A DNA stretch of 64,000 bases, taken from contig NZ_CP010523.2 in NCBI RefSeq assembly GCF_000828055.2, positions 806,001-870,000 of the forward strand, written 5' to 3'. This DNA comes from Klebsiella variicola. GTDB lineage: Bacteria > Pseudomonadota > Gammaproteobacteria > Enterobacterales > Enterobacteriaceae. This document shows positions 47,690 through 57,836 of this stretch, piece after piece; position 1 is the stretch's first letter, and every line of letters starts with the position of its first letter. Under the pieces are notes generated by a model. That model did not search any database. It was given only the letters and a program-made list of their open reading frames with translations, and was not told the origin of the DNA. The position numbers and the translations under genes are program-made.

Positions 47690-49102
47690 TCAACGATCCG
47701 CCGGATCGCGCTGATGGGAAAAGCGGCGGATCAGATCCGGGAGATGCTCGCGCCGCATCGGCGGTGAAAACAGATAGCCCTGGAAACGGTCAATACCCAG
47801 CGATTTTAACTGCGTAAACTTCGCCAGCGAATCCACCCCTTCCGCCACGCAGCGGCTGCCGCTCAACTGGCAGTAGTAGGCCAGGCTTTTTATCAGCGCA
47901 AGCGCCTTCTGATCGTGCTGAGCGTCGTTGACGATACTCATATCCAGTTTATAGGCATTGAAGTGCAGGCGACGCGCCGGAAAGATGACGCTCCCCTGAG
48001 AAAAGCAGTCGTCCAGCATCACCCGCACGCCAGCACGTTGCAGTTCCTCCACCTGGGCGGTGGATCGGCTCTGACGGCGAAAATCGATGGTTTCAGCATA
48101 TTCCAGCACCAGCCTTTCCACGCCCTCTGGCTGCCGGAGCTGCTGGCGAGCGGCTTCCACCATCCGCAGCAGGCTATCGCTGGCGGCGAGCGAGGAAGGA
48201 ATATTGACCGAAAAATAGAAAGTACCCGGATGCTCATTAATATTCTGCACGGCCTCCTGCAGGACAAAGGCCGTGAGCAGCAGCCAGGCGTAGTCGGCGC
48301 GGAACTGCGGCAAAAAAGCCTGCGGATGGAGAACCTGGCCGCGGTGGCGCCAGCGGATCAGGATCTCCACCCCCTGTAGCTGTGAGCGACTATCGACGAT
48401 AGGTTGAAAAACCGGGAAGACCTGGCGATCGTGGATCGCTTGTACCCATTCCTGTTCAAACGCCGACAGTGAGCTGGCGGATGAGCGCGGTAGCAGCGTA
48501 CGCGGAAAGCGGGGGGCCAGATGCGGGTGATATTCCACCAGCTTTTTCACCCCGGCCAGCCGCTGGGTGTAGAGCGTTTTCTGGCTCAATCGGAGACGCC
48601 GGGCCTGCTCGCCTATCGTCTGCCCTTGCAGCAGGGCGAGGATCACTTTGAACTCGGCATGGCTCAATCCGGCGGCTCGTTTGTCGTGGAGCAGGGCGGC
48701 TTCACTGGCAAGCCGCTCAAGTCGCGGTGCGTTCTCCAGCCGATCGGCCAGCTCCGTGCAGGACAGATCGGCGGGGGCGGTATGGACGTTGCGCAGACGA
48801 TCCGGATGGCTCACCTGATAAAGCAGCGTTTGCCACAGCCAGATGGCCGGGCTGCGGCTCAGAATCAACATCGGTAACGGCTGCAAGGCCTGGTCGAGCA
48901 GCCTTGCCGCCTGGCGCAGCGTGGTGAGCATCCACAGGGGATCGTCAGGGAGAAACACCACGATCCGCGTCACGGCGGTCAGCTCCCGCAGGGACACGCC
49001 CTCGACCGGCAGCTCAACGGGCCGCTTCGCGGCGTTCACCATCAGCTGGCTCAACCCGCGGGCGGCCAGCGAGCAGGGTGAGAGGATATAGTCGGTCATC
49101 AT
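47690..49102 (-). CDS. fimK: FimK, EAL-domain regulator of type 1 fimbriae
   Basis: FimK is the Klebsiella-specific last gene of the fim operon. In K. pneumoniae it limits type 1 fimbriation and its EAL domain has been linked to c-di-GMP hydrolysis. The 470 residues comprise an N-terminal part with a LuxR-like helix-turn-helix (about 146-185; LSHAEFKVILALLQG, RLSQKTLYTQR) and a C-terminal EAL domain (about 215-460). The signature reads E246-I-L instead of EAL, with the other likely catalytic residues kept: Asn300, Glu337, Asp364-Asp365, Lys385, Glu421. It overlaps fimH by 4 bp (ATGA). Confidence 0.93.
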   Translation of the reverse strand: MMTDYILSPCSLAARGLSQLMVNAAKRPVELPVEGVSLRELTAVTRIVVFLPDDPLWMLTTLRQAARLLDQALQPLPMLILSRSPAIWLWQTLLYQVSHPDRLRNVHTAPADLSCTELADRLENAPRLERLASEAALLHDKRAAGLSHAEFKVILALLQGQTIGEQARRLRLSQKTLYTQRLAGVKKLVEYHPHLAPRFPRTLLPRSSASSLSAFEQEWVQAIHDRQVFPVFQPIVDSRSQLQGVEILIRWRHRGQVLHPQAFLPQFRADYAWLLLTAFVLQEAVQNINEHPGTFYFSVNIPSSLAASDSLLRMVEAARQQLRQPEGVERLVLEYAETIDFRRQSRSTAQVEELQRAGVRVMLDDCFSQGSVIFPARRLHFNAYKLDMSIVNDAQHDQKALALIKSLAYYCQLSGSRCVAEGVDSLAKFTQLKSLGIDRFQGYLFSPPMRREHLPDLIRRFSHQRDPADR

Positions 49103-50007
49103 TGATAGACAAAGGTGATGCCGATGATCGACTGCACGTTGCCGGCAGTGACCTGGCCTGTGGTCCGGGCATAGGTTGCCGTCAGACCGAGATTAACTGG
49201 CGAGGTACTGACGGTGCCCAGCGAGACCGTGCTGTTCGCCGGCACGGCGCTGCCGTTGCGGGTCAGCTGAACGCCTATCCCCTGCGCCGGTGAGGCGGAG
49301 GCGGTATTGGTGAAGATCGCGTTGGCGCTATCCGCGGTGGTGCCGGAGAGGTAATACCCCAGCTGCTGGCTTTGCGCGCAGTGCACGGTGAGCGGCACGG
49401 CCATCGATCCCGGGTAGTCGGGGAGGGTGACGGTGACATCGCGGGCGGAGACATCGCAGCCGCCGGTGGGGACCACCACGTCGTTGTTGGCGTAAATGTT
49501 CCAGATGAACTGGAAGGAGTCGCTATTGTAGTTGTTGGTCTGATGCAGGATCAGCACCGCGATTAACGATCCTGCGGTGATCGCCACCCCACCGGCGGTG
49601 CTGACCGGCGTCAGATACAGGACGGTGGGCCAGGGCTTATCGGTCCGTGAATCGTAAACCACCCGCGCCGTTTCCGTGGTGGTCGGGAAGGGGTAAGAGG
49701 TGCCGTTATATTTCACGGTGCCGGAGAAACTCGACAGCACGCCGCCGTAGGCGGATCCGCGCTGCAGGGTGACGTAGTCAGTGATCGTTTCCGGATAGTC
49801 GTTATGGCAAAAAATCTGCGTGGAGAGGTCGACCACCAGGTTTTGCCCGACGTTAACCGCCGGTGTCAGATTTACGTAGACGTTGGCTGACCCGCCGCCG
49901 ATGGGGATCGTCGCCCCGGTGGCCGTTTTGCAGGCAAAGGACCAGGCGTTCATCGACCAGCCCAACAGCAGCAGGGTGGTGAACAGGGGGATAATTTTTT
50001 TCATCAT
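49099..50007 (-). CDS. fimH: Type 1 fimbrial tip adhesin FimH
   Basis: FimH is the mannose-binding tip adhesin. The 302-residue precursor has a signal peptide (cut before FACKTATG), a lectin domain (about mature 1-158) with the mannose-pocket residues found in E. coli FimH (mature Phe1, the NYNSDSFQF stretch), and a pilin domain whose Cys pair lies in TGGCDVS and VHCAQSQ. GGAGAG lies 6 bases before the first ATG. It lies between fimG (14 bp) and fimK (overlap). Confidence 0.96.
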   Translation of the reverse strand: MMKKIIPLFTTLLLLGWSMNAWSFACKTATGATIPIGGGSANVYVNLTPAVNVGQNLVVDLSTQIFCHNDYPETITDYVTLQRGSAYGGVLSSFSGTVKYNGTSYPFPTTTETARVVYDSRTDKPWPTVLYLTPVSTAGGVAITAGSLIAVLILHQTNNYNSDSFQFIWNIYANNDVVVPTGGCDVSARDVTVTLPDYPGSMAVPLTVHCAQSQQLGYYLSGTTADSANAIFTNTASASPAQGIGVQLTRNGSAVPANSTVSLGTVSTSPVNLGLTATYARTTGQVTAGNVQSIIGITFVYQ

Positions 50008-50021
50008 AATGCTCTCCTGGC

Positions 50022-50522
50022 TCAGGCGTAGGTATAGGTGACGTTAATCACCGCCTGAATGGTGCCTTGCGTGGCGCCGCCGTTGACGGACAGGGCTCTA
50101 ACCTGCAGCGGGAAGCGAGCGGACTGGCTGGCCTCATCCACCTGTACCGACTGGCTGCTGCCATTGTTCAGCGTGGTGCCGTCCTCGCTCTGCAGTTCGA
50201 GCTGAATATTGCCCGCCGTTCCCTGGTTTTTGTAATAGCCGGTGCTGTCCGCCGTCCCGCTGAAGGTGGCCTTCACCCGTGAAGTACCCACGGGGCAGTT
50301 ACTGAGATCCAGCGCCACGCTGTGCCAGGCCGATGCCGAGCCCGCGCCGATCAGGCTAAAGGTATAGAGATCGCCCAGCTCGACGGTGGCATTGACGGTG
50401 GAAACCGTGCAGGGTCTGGCCACCACCTTCCCGTTGACGGTGAGGGTGACGTCGGCCGCCCGCAGGGAAGCGCTCGCGGTTAACAGGCCGGCCAGCAGCC
50501 AGCCCACGTGGGTCCATTTCAT
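50022..50522 (-). CDS. fimG: Minor fimbrial subunit FimG
   Basis: FimG is the tip-fibrillum subunit that links FimH to FimF. The 166-residue precursor has a signal peptide cut after LRA, the pilin-fold disulfide (Cys at ARPCTVS and SNCPVG) and the C-terminal beta-zipper NVTYTYA used for chaperone binding. The length equals E. coli FimG within one residue. Confidence 0.95.
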   Translation of the reverse strand: MKWTHVGWLLAGLLTASASLRAADVTLTVNGKVVARPCTVSTVNATVELGDLYTFSLIGAGSASAWHSVALDLSNCPVGTSRVKATFSGTADSTGYYKNQGTAGNIQLELQSEDGTTLNNGSSQSVQVDEASQSARFPLQVRALSVNGGATQGTIQAVINVTYTYA

Positions 50523-50534
50523 TTCAGCCTCCGC

Positions 50535-51062
50535 TTACTGAAATTCCAGCGTGAATGTCGCTGTCGCATTGACATGCCCGGCGGTGACGGGCACCTGAGT
50601 GGCCATCAGACGGGCGTAAAAGTTGAGAATGTTGGTCTGGCCCGGCGTCAGCGTGGTCCAGGACATGGCTGACGACGGCGCATTGACCGGCAGCCGGGAC
50701 TGCTGCTGATCGAGAATTTCCACCCCCATTCCCGCCGCCGCCGAGGCGCCGGCATCGAGTTTTAACAGGCTGGTGTTGACGCTGTCCGCCACGCCGGTGA
50801 AACCGACCTTCACCGCGGTGACGGAAGTGCCACAGGGCGACAGCACGATGCGGAACGGCACCGGCGGCGTCGTCGCCCCGACGGCATAAAACTGCTTCGC
50901 GGCGTTGTCCTGAAAATCGACGGTGAAATCCTTCGACTCGCCGGCCACTGCGCAGGCGTTGTCGCGCACATAGCCGCTGATGGTGATCGTGCTATCGGCA
51001 GCGAAGGCAAACGGCGTCACCAGGGTGAGCAGGGCGCCCAGCAGATACTGCAGTTTTTTCAT
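50535..51062 (-). CDS. fimF: Minor fimbrial subunit FimF
   Basis: FimF is the adaptor subunit of the tip fibrillum. The 175-residue precursor has a signal peptide (cut after FAFAA), the pilin disulfide (DNACAVAG and LSPCGTS) and the terminal TATFTLEFQ strand. Two ATGs lie side by side at 51065 and 51062, with AAGGAG only 3 or 6 bases away; the second has the better spacing. It starts just behind the fimD stop. Confidence 0.94.
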   Translation of the reverse strand: MKKLQYLLGALLTLVTPFAFAADSTITISGYVRDNACAVAGESKDFTVDFQDNAAKQFYAVGATTPPVPFRIVLSPCGTSVTAVKVGFTGVADSVNTSLLKLDAGASAAAGMGVEILDQQQSRLPVNAPSSAMSWTTLTPGQTNILNFYARLMATQVPVTAGHVNATATFTLEFQ

Positions 51063-51072
51063 CATGATCTCC

Positions 51073-53688
51073 TTAGCGGCACGCGGCCGACAGCTGGCTG
51101 AGCGCCTGCTGCTGACTCTCCGGCGGCAGACGATAATCGGCCACGCACTGAGCGTCCGGGCCATCGCCCCATTTCACTCGCACCTTGCCCGCCAGCGGCA
51201 TCCCGCTCAGGTAGACCTGGCCGTTATCCGCGACGATGCTGCCGCTCTGGTTGCTGTCGCCGGTGGCGAGGGCGCCAAACGGCACCGGTTTGCCGCGATG
51301 GGTCAGCGTCATCAGGATCTTCATTCCCACCTGCGCGTTAAAGTTGGCGCGGACGATCGCCCCATGGGTCGGCACCACGCTGACCACTGCATCATCAAGG
51401 TCGACATTGTCTGCCAGGGTGTTGGTGTCCAGCGCGATCCGGTTTTCGCGATACTCGGTGGCATAGGGCAGGACGGCATACCCGCGCCAGTCGGTGCGTA
51501 CCCCGGTCTGGTTTTCCACCTTCACGCCGCCGGCGCCGGGGGCTTTCACCAGCACCACGGTATCGTTCAACGGCTGGCTCAGGGTGATGCCGTTGGCGTG
51601 CGCCAGCACGCCGCCGCTGACCCCGTAGTAGAGCTGTTTAAAGCCGTCGCTGCGGCTGTAGCCGACGTTGGCGTTGCCGTAGCCGCCGCGGTAGTTGAGC
51701 GCCGTATAGCCTGTGCTCCCGCTGTCGCCGTTGCCGCCGCCCGCATAGCCGGTCTGCACGCTATAGCTGAGGTTGTTGTCTTCCAGCAGGGTGCCGTACA
51801 GGCCCGCCAGGTTAGTCATGCGGCCATTGAGATCGTGCGACAGGCTGTAGCTGGCGCTGGCGTGCCGCCAGACTGAGCGGCTATCGGAACGCAGCCAGTG
51901 GCTGAAGGGGATATTGACGTTGACCGCCAGCATCTGATCGCGCCCTTGCTGCCAGGCGTTTTTGGTCAGGCTGTAACTTAGCGACCAGTTGATATCGTCT
52001 ACGGCGGCGTTGAGGCCGGCCTGCAGCTGCTCATCGGCATCGTCGGTGCCCCAGTAGGTCTGGTGGCTGCCGCTGAGATAGAGGGTGGCGGTGCGCCCCA
52101 GCTGCTGGGTCACGCTCAGTTGCACCTTGCCGCGCTTGCTGTAAGCCAGATTGTAGTAGTCGGTAAATTTGGGTTTCACCTGGATAACGCCGTCCTGAGT
52201 TTCCACACTGTAGCCGCTCATCCGGCGGTAGGTGGTATCGGCAAAGTTATAGTAGCCGCGGGTGGAGTAGCGGTAGCCCACCAGCTGCAGGTTAGTCCCG
52301 GTCTCATCCAGGGATTTGTTATAGAGGAAACGCACCGACTGTCCCTGATGCTCGCTGTCGTCCGCCAGCGTGGCGTTGGCCTGGGTGATATCCAGCGACA
52401 GGGCGCCGAAATAGCCCATGTTTTTCCCCACCCCAAGGTTAAAGGCGCGATAGCGGTCCGCCAGCTGAGTGCCGCCGTACAGGGTCCAGCCGGCCGGCAG
52501 GCCATGCATGGCCGTGCTCTGGAAAAAATCGGGCGTTTCCTGTTGGCTGTTGCCGCTGCGGTACTCCCCGGCGGTGAGGGCGAAGCGGGTATGGCCTTCA
52601 CGCTGCAGCACCGGCACCGTTGACCAGGGCACGCTGAAGACCTGGCGGGAGCCATCCGCTTCTTTAATCGTGACCTGCAGATCGCCGCCATTGCCCGCGG
52701 CGTAGAGATCGTCGATGGTAAACGGCCCCGGCGGCACTGTGCTCTGGTAGATTTCATAGCCGTTTTGTTTGATTGACACCTGCGCCGTGCCGCGGGCGAT
52801 CCCGTGGATCACCGGCGCGAAGCCTTTCTGGCTGTCCGGTAGCATATTGTCGTCCGAGGCCAGCTGGGCGCCGCGGAAGTTGATCCCGTCGAAGACATCG
52901 CCGTTGGTATAGCTGTCCCCGAGGGTGAGTCGCGAACGCAGAGGCGTGATGTCCCGCTCAAGCCAGCTGTTAACGTGCTGCCAGCGGTTTTCACTGGAGG
53001 AAGCGCTGCCGCTGCCGCTACTGTAGCTCCACGTGCTGTTATCGCGCAGACGCCAGGCGCCAACGTTCAGGCCGCTCTGCAGATTCAGATAGGCGTAACG
53101 GCTGCTGCCACCCGTGGTGTTATGGACGTTATTGCCCGTGAAGTTATAGTTAATCAGCCCGGCGGTGATACCGTTATCCCACAGCTCCGGCGGAATATAG
53201 CCGCGCGCGCGGGTGCCCATAAATGCCTGAGGCACGGTGAGATACAGACGCTGTTGGCCGACGTCGAAGCGCGTAGTGGCTTCGCTGATAAGCGTCGTTA
53301 GCGGCACGCAGGCTGCGCTGTCCAGCGTCGCCATGCCCGGCACCCGACCGGTATCCACGCCCATGCTCGCCAGCTGGCCGCGCGTCAGACAGGGCGACAA
53401 GCCATGGCCCTGCGCGTCGGCCTGGAAAGTGACGTCCCGGGTGGTCATAAAACCATTGTTGAGATAAATATCGACGCGATAGGTGCCTGGCGGCACCTCC
53501 TGGCCTTTTTCAAATCCCGACAGGTCAGCCACCGCCGCCGGATCGTCAGCTAAGAAGCGGGGGTTAAAATAGAGGTCCGCCCGCGCGGCAAACGGCTGTG
53601 AGCAGAGCCACAGCGTCAGCGCCGGCGTAATCAGGCGCCGGGCGCTTCGGCAACCCCAATGGTCCAGTCCATATTTTCGATGTGACAT
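51073..53688 (-). CDS. fimD: Type 1 fimbrial outer-membrane usher FimD
   Basis: FimD is the usher that assembles and secretes the fimbria. The 871-residue precursor has a signal peptide (cut after FAARA), an N-terminal chaperone-binding domain beginning [12 protein letters not shown], the 24-strand barrel with its plug, and the C-terminal domains with a Cys pair near the end ([11 protein letters not shown] and SAACR). The usher signature [20 protein letters not shown] is present at about residue 325. GGAGGG precedes the ATG. E. coli FimD is 878. Confidence 0.96.
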   Translation of the reverse strand: MSHRKYGLDHWGCRSARRLITPALTLWLCSQPFAARADLYFNPRFLADDPAAVADLSGFEKGQEVPPGTYRVDIYLNNGFMTTRDVTFQADAQGHGLSPCLTRGQLASMGVDTGRVPGMATLDSAACVPLTTLISEATTRFDVGQQRLYLTVPQAFMGTRARGYIPPELWDNGITAGLINYNFTGNNVHNTTGGSSRYAYLNLQSGLNVGAWRLRDNSTWSYSSGSGSASSSENRWQHVNSWLERDITPLRSRLTLGDSYTNGDVFDGINFRGAQLASDDNMLPDSQKGFAPVIHGIARGTAQVSIKQNGYEIYQSTVPPGPFTIDDLYAAGNGGDLQVTIKEADGSRQVFSVPWSTVPVLQREGHTRFALTAGEYRSGNSQQETPDFFQSTAMHGLPAGWTLYGGTQLADRYRAFNLGVGKNMGYFGALSLDITQANATLADDSEHQGQSVRFLYNKSLDETGTNLQLVGYRYSTRGYYNFADTTYRRMSGYSVETQDGVIQVKPKFTDYYNLAYSKRGKVQLSVTQQLGRTATLYLSGSHQTYWGTDDADEQLQAGLNAAVDDINWSLSYSLTKNAWQQGRDQMLAVNVNIPFSHWLRSDSRSVWRHASASYSLSHDLNGRMTNLAGLYGTLLEDNNLSYSVQTGYAGGGNGDSGSTGYTALNYRGGYGNANVGYSRSDGFKQLYYGVSGGVLAHANGITLSQPLNDTVVLVKAPGAGGVKVENQTGVRTDWRGYAVLPYATEYRENRIALDTNTLADNVDLDDAVVSVVPTHGAIVRANFNAQVGMKILMTLTHRGKPVPFGALATGDSNQSGSIVADNGQVYLSGMPLAGKVRVKWGDGPDAQCVADYRLPPESQQQALSQLSAACR

Positions 53689-53768
53689 AATCCCTCCGGT
53701 CCGACGTTGCCCGGCTGTCAGTGCTTCTGGTCATGCGCAGCGTGGCCCGCGCGGCGGGGTACTCTGGG

Positions 53769-54494
53769 TTAACGCAGTACGCCATTCATTTTCGGCGTCA
53801 GCGCGCCGTAATCGTTAATCGTGCGATAGGTGATGGTGCTCCCGGCATCCGCGGGCAGCTTGACGCTGGTTTTGCCCATCGGCGGCACGAGGGCGTTTTC
53901 CAGAATGCGCGTCCCGGCGTTCAGTTCGGTCACCGTCAGGTAATAAGGGGTGGGGTTCGTCAGCGTCAGCGAGGATCCGCTGCGGCTAAAGGTCAGCTTT
54001 TCCGCTGCCTGATCCGGGGGCAGGGCCAGTTTTCCCGGACGGTAGTAGAGCTTGATGCGGCTGATAATCGCCAGCTGCAGGGTATTGTCGCTGAGCTTGG
54101 ATTTATCCATCGAGGGGATCGCCTTCACGTTCATCCAGAACAGGCTTTCCCGATCCTGCGGCAGCTGGTTATTGGTGGCGTCGATAATGCGCAGGGTGTT
54201 CTCTTTTTTGCCCTGCATGGCAAACAGCGGGGGAGTGATGACAAACCGGCCGTCTCGCTGACCATCGGCATTTTCCACCCATGACTGAATAAGCCAGGTG
54301 CTGTTGTCGTCATTATTGGTCACCGCGAGCTGGACCTGCTTCTGTCCCGCCGGGTAGATAACCCGGGTCGCGCCCAGCGCGACGCCCGCCTGCGCGCTGG
54401 CGCTCAACGCACCGGCGACGAAAAGTAAACATCCCGCCAGTATGCCGCGTGTCGTCGTTGCCATTTTTCTCACGTTATCTCCTTGTCTGCTCAC
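53769..54494 (-). CDS. fimC: Fimbrial chaperone FimC
   Basis: FimC is the periplasmic chaperone that caps subunits by donor-strand complementation. The 241-residue precursor has a signal peptide and starts mature at GVALGATRVIYPAG. The family strand motif (NTLRIIDATNNQLPQDRESLFWMNVKAIP) and the subunit-anchoring Arg and Lys (RVIY and SRIKLYYRP) are present. The start is taken as GTG at 54494, 241 codons as in E. coli, with AGGAC upstream. ATG at 54464 with AAGGAG is a strong alternative. Confidence 0.94.
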   Translation of the reverse strand: MSRQGDNVRKMATTTRGILAGCLLFVAGALSASAQAGVALGATRVIYPAGQKQVQLAVTNNDDNSTWLIQSWVENADGQRDGRFVITPPLFAMQGKKENTLRIIDATNNQLPQDRESLFWMNVKAIPSMDKSKLSDNTLQLAIISRIKLYYRPGKLALPPDQAAEKLTFSRSGSSLTLTNPTPYYLTVTELNAGTRILENALVPPMGKTSVKLPADAGSTITYRTINDYGALTPKMNGVLR

Positions 54495-54522
54495 CGTGTT
54501 GTCCTGTTTGTCTGCGGATTAA

Positions 54523-55059
54523 TTACTGATAGGTCAATGAGAACCAGGCCTGGGCGTTGGCCGCGCCGCCGGTGACCTGGCGTCCGGTCGCCCGATATTT
54601 GGCGACAAAATTGAGCGTCGTCGGTCCGCGGTAGAGCGGCACCCAGCGGTCGGGCGGACGATTGAGCGGCAGCTGCTGGCCCTGACTGTCGAACAGCGCA
54701 ATGCCAATCCCGCTGGCGATCCCCGGGCCTTCGCCCACCGAGAGCACATCGGGATTTTTACCATCAGCCACGCCGTGAAATGCCACCCCCACATGCTGGC
54801 TGACTGCGGTACTGCAATCCTGTAAATGAATCGCGAAAGGGATCGGGTTACTGTCTTCCCCGACATCATGAAATCGGTTACTGCTGATCTGCCCCAGATT
54901 GACCGTCATCTGCCGATCGCCCGCTTCGACGCGGCAGGAACTCGCCATAATCAGGCCCTGAAAACGCATGCTGCCCCCAGGCAGCGTGACGTTCCACTGA
55001 TTACCGGCCAGGGCCAGCGGGGGTAGTAGCAGCAGCAGACCTGATTTCATTCCCTGCAT
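54523..55059 (-). CDS. fimI: Fimbrial protein FimI
   Basis: FimI is a pilin-fold subunit needed for type 1 fimbria formation, thought to act at the rod base. The 178-residue precursor has a short signal peptide (cut after ALAG), a Cys pair ([15 protein letters not shown]) and the terminal [10 protein letters not shown] strand, aligning well with E. coli FimI. The ATG at 55059 with GGAG 7 bases upstream is chosen; the 59-codon extension reads into fimA and is false. Confidence 0.94.
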   Translation of the reverse strand: MQGMKSGLLLLLPPLALAGNQWNVTLPGGSMRFQGLIMASSCRVEAGDRQMTVNLGQISSNRFHDVGEDSNPIPFAIHLQDCSTAVSQHVGVAFHGVADGKNPDVLSVGEGPGIASGIGIALFDSQGQQLPLNRPPDRWVPLYRGPTTLNFVAKYRATGRQVTGGAANAQAWFSLTYQ

Positions 55060-55129
55060 CGTTTCACTCCAGTTGGAAATAGAGAGCGGGCCCTCCTGGC
55101 CCTGATTGCCTCCCTGCGTGGATCGGGCC

Positions 55130-55678
55130 TTACTCGTATTGCACTTTGAACGTGGCATCCGCGTTCGCCGTACCGGCGGTCGCTGCGCCGGTCGCGTAGT
55201 AACGCGCCTGGAACGGGATGATGTTGGTGCCGTCATTCAGCGTGGTCGCGGCACTGAAGGTGGCCCCGTCCAGCGCCAGCGGCGTGCCGGTGCTGTCGAG
55301 GATCTGCACGCCAACGTTGGTTGCGCCGCCGGCGGCAGAGTTTTGCAGTGCCAGAACGGTGGTGTTGCTGCTGTCGATAGCGGTACCGGAGAAAGCGACA
55401 GAAGCTTTGGTCGCCACTGTGGTGTCGCAGTCATCCAGCTGAATGTTGAAACCGACGGAGGAGCTGGTGCTACCTGCGGTGGCAAGTTTCGCGGAACGCA
55501 CCTGTCCTAACTGGACGGTTTGATCGATAGAGCCGGCATCTACCGCACAGGCCGCATTGACGACTTCCCCTTTAAAATGCACTGTCCCGCCGTTGACCGT
55601 GGTGGTATCGGCCAGCGCCGCCGCGGAGCTCAGAGACAGGGCTGACACAACAACCATTGCCAGTGTTTTGATTTTCAT
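55130..55678 (-). CDS. fimA: Type 1 major fimbrial subunit FimA
   Basis: FimA is the rod-forming pilin. The 182-residue precursor has a signal peptide ending ALA, a mature start [15 protein letters not shown], the disulfide pair in NAACAVDAG and LDDCDTTV, and the FKVQYE terminal strand. AAAGGAAAAC precedes the ATG at 55678. It is transcribed from the invertible fimS promoter; in this sequence the switch is OFF. Confidence 0.96.
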   Translation of the reverse strand: MKIKTLAMVVVSALSLSSAAALADTTTVNGGTVHFKGEVVNAACAVDAGSIDQTVQLGQVRSAKLATAGSTSSSVGFNIQLDDCDTTVATKASVAFSGTAIDSSNTTVLALQNSAAGGATNVGVQILDSTGTPLALDGATFSAATTLNDGTNIIPFQARYYATGAATAGTANADATFKVQYE

Positions 55679-55806
55679 ACTGTTTTCCTTTGAACGATGT
55701 CGAAATAACGAACCGGATTGGCAGCCGATGTGCCTTCCAGGCATGTCAGATTTCAGCCGAGTAGTCAGGCTGCCGGCTCTGCACAGTTTTTACCCAACTG
55801 ATGAGA

Positions 55807-56127
55807 CAATTGGGGCCATTTTGACTCGTTGGGATAAATGATCTGTTTTTGGTTTTTGACTGGTTTATTTGTGGTTTTAAATTCTGTTTATTTGGCTTTT
55901 TGTGGGTATATAATCTGGAGTGGTGGGCGGAAGTGCAAAAGGAATAGCGATGGCGCTGGCGAAGGATCGCCGGTGCAACGGGAGTATGGTGGGAGAAAAG
56001 TGAGTGATTGCATGATTAAAAATATATAATAATCAATAAACTATGATTTTTTCTGCAGAAATATAGCGCGGTGAGTTGCAAAACATTACAAAACATTTTT
56101 ATGATATAAACAGTTTGGCCCCAATTG
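55807..56127. promoter_or_regulatory. fimS invertible phase switch (OFF orientation)
   Basis: The inverted repeats are CAATTGGGGCCA at 55807-55818 and its complement TGGCCCCAATTG at 56116-56127; they contain the 9-bp E. coli fim core TTGGGGCCA. The core-to-core element (55810-56124) is 315 bp, against 314 bp in E. coli. FimB and FimE invert it. A promoter (TTGCAA at 56076, TATGAT at 56100-56105, 18 bp apart) reads rightward, away from fimA, and lies next to the fimE-side repeat, so the captured phase is OFF. Confidence 0.93.
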
Positions 56128-56158
56128 ACCTGTTAGCAATTGATTTTGTTGTATTAAA

Positions 56159-56767
56159 TCAATCGCTTAAATCATTTTCCTTTGACAGGCCTTTTTCCTC
56201 TAAAAGATTATTTCTTTCCCAAATCCCGGCAAAACGCGCCGCATTGCTGGCAGTGTAGCGTACCGTGTGACGAATATTACGATGTCCCAGATAATCCTGT
56301 ATCAAACGGGTATCTGTACCTCTTTCCGCCAGTTCATAGCCGCAGGCGTGACGCAGCATATGAGGGTGCGTGTGCGTCACGGTGCCCGCATTTTCACCGG
56401 CGGATCGAATAATACGATATGCCTGCTGGCGTGAGAGCGGCGTACCGCGACGAGAGATAAACAGCGCGTCGGTTTTTGCCGCCGCTTTCCAGCCGGCGCG
56501 GACCTGACTCCAGCGTTCGATTGCCTCGCGCTCATCAAAGCGCAGCGGATGAATAGTCGAAAAACCGTTCTTAAGCCGCCGCACATTGACCCGTCCTTCA
56601 TGCAGATCCAGATCGTGATAGTGCAGATCCAGCAGTTCGCTGATGCGCATGCCGTGGCGAAAGGCAAGCAGGATGAGGCAGTAATCCCGTTCACCGGTTG
56701 GGCCCTGGCGAGCGGCCTGCATCATTGCCTGAACTTCTTTGGCGGTAAGAAAACGACGTCGGTTCAC
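56159..56767 (-). CDS. fimE: Type 1 fimbriae recombinase FimE
   Basis: FimE is the tyrosine recombinase that turns fimS mainly from ON to OFF. The 202-residue protein has the catalytic Arg in RHGMRISE (near residue 41), His and Arg in HMLRHACG, His in LGHRNIRH and the nucleophile Tyr in TVRYTASN. E. coli FimE is 198. It reads toward fimS, 32 bp from the switch, so its transcript can run into the element. Confidence 0.94.
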   Translation of the reverse strand: MNRRRFLTAKEVQAMMQAARQGPTGERDYCLILLAFRHGMRISELLDLHYHDLDLHEGRVNVRRLKNGFSTIHPLRFDEREAIERWSQVRAGWKAAAKTDALFISRRGTPLSRQQAYRIIRSAGENAGTVTHTHPHMLRHACGYELAERGTDTRLIQDYLGHRNIRHTVRYTASNAARFAGIWERNNLLEEKGLSKENDLSD

Positions 56768-57230
56768 AATATTAGCTCCTGAAAAAAGGATGAATGACCG
56801 TCACGGCGAAACCTTACGCCATGACGAAAAGAATGCGTAATGCTAAAACGTTGTAGGGTGAAGTTGATTAACCACGAATAGATAGCACATTACATTGACT
56901 GATACTAAAAATATCGCCGGGCGATAATTCTTAATTTTAAAGATTTTAATCGTTGTCTCAATAGCCTCTCCAGATGTTATCGCCAGGTGCATAAAATAAA
57001 AGGATTTTTTTCTGGCGCACGTTGTCATTAAAAAAACGGTGCGGAAATTTTACTCGAGCAATAAATAATTCGGTCAAATCCAGAATGAACGCAGGGTTAA
57101 ATTGACGCGGAGCTGGCAGGAATAAATAAGAACTTGCGGGAACAGTAATCATAATTAACGCAGGGTTAATGATAATAAATGTTATAATTTGCGAGCAGGT
57201 TGCGGGACAACGCCATCCTTGGCGTCAAGG
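56768..57230. other. Intergenic region between fimB and fimE
   Basis: This 463-bp AT-rich region should hold the fimE promoter. It contains a 13-bp direct repeat, AACGCAGGGTTAA, at 57088-57100 and 57157-57169, 69 bp apart. A short ACGCCA/TGGCGT hairpin lies behind fimB at about 57209-57225. No gene is supported. Confidence 0.6.
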
Positions 57231-57836
57231 TTATTGGATCAAAGACGATCGCTGTTTGTCGCGCGTATTGTCCCAGATGCCATAGAAACGTCCCGCGTTG
57301 CTGGCGGTATACCAGACGGTATGGCGGATATTGCGATGCCCAAGGTAATCCTGGATCAAACGGGTATCGATCCCCATATTGGCCAGCGCAAAGCCACAGG
57401 AGTGACGCAGCATGTGTGGGTGGATCTCCAGCGGTAATCCCGCCAGATCCCCTGATGAGGCGATAATCTGATAAAACTGCTGGCGAGAAAGGGGATTACC
57501 TTTGCGGGAGAGAAACAGCCATTCGCTGGCTGCCTGCGGCCAGCTGCTGCGAATGGCCAGCCATCGCTTTAGGGCGTGGATCTCTTTCTCCAGCAACGGA
57601 TGGGTAGTTGAAAACCCCTTTTTGAGTCGATGGATGTAAACGCAGCGGGCAGCAAGGTCGATATCCGATATTCGTAGACGGCAGATCTCGCTGGCTCGCA
57701 GACCGTGAATGAAGCACAGTAATGTCAGGCAATAATTCCGTGCGGCATAGAGACCGGTATCGGCGGCTTTAAGTAAAGACTCGATCTCATTCTGAGTCAG
57801 GAAGTTCCTTTTTTTTATATCGGCGTTATTCGTCAT
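57231..57836 (-). CDS. fimB: Type 1 fimbriae recombinase FimB
   Basis: FimB is the tyrosine recombinase that inverts fimS in both directions. The 201-residue protein is close to E. coli FimB (200). Catalytic parts: Arg in GLRASEI, His and Arg in HMLRHSCG, His in GHRNIRH, Tyr in TVWYTASN. The ATG at 57836 with AAGGGAAA upstream begins the conserved part; 8 upstream codons are not used. It is the first gene of the fim locus. Confidence 0.95.
   Translation of the reverse strand: MTNNADIKKRNFLTQNEIESLLKAADTGLYAARNYCLTLLCFIHGLRASEICRLRISDIDLAARCVYIHRLKKGFSTTHPLLEKEIHALKRWLAIRSSWPQAASEWLFLSRKGNPLSRQQFYQIIASSGDLAGLPLEIHPHMLRHSCGFALANMGIDTRLIQDYLGHRNIRHTVWYTASNAGRFYGIWDNTRDKQRSSLIQ

Noticed and set aside
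28953..47700. Integrative element inserted at tRNA-Gly
   Set aside because: No integrase gene adjoins the tRNA, and I saw no repeated copy of its 3' end downstream.
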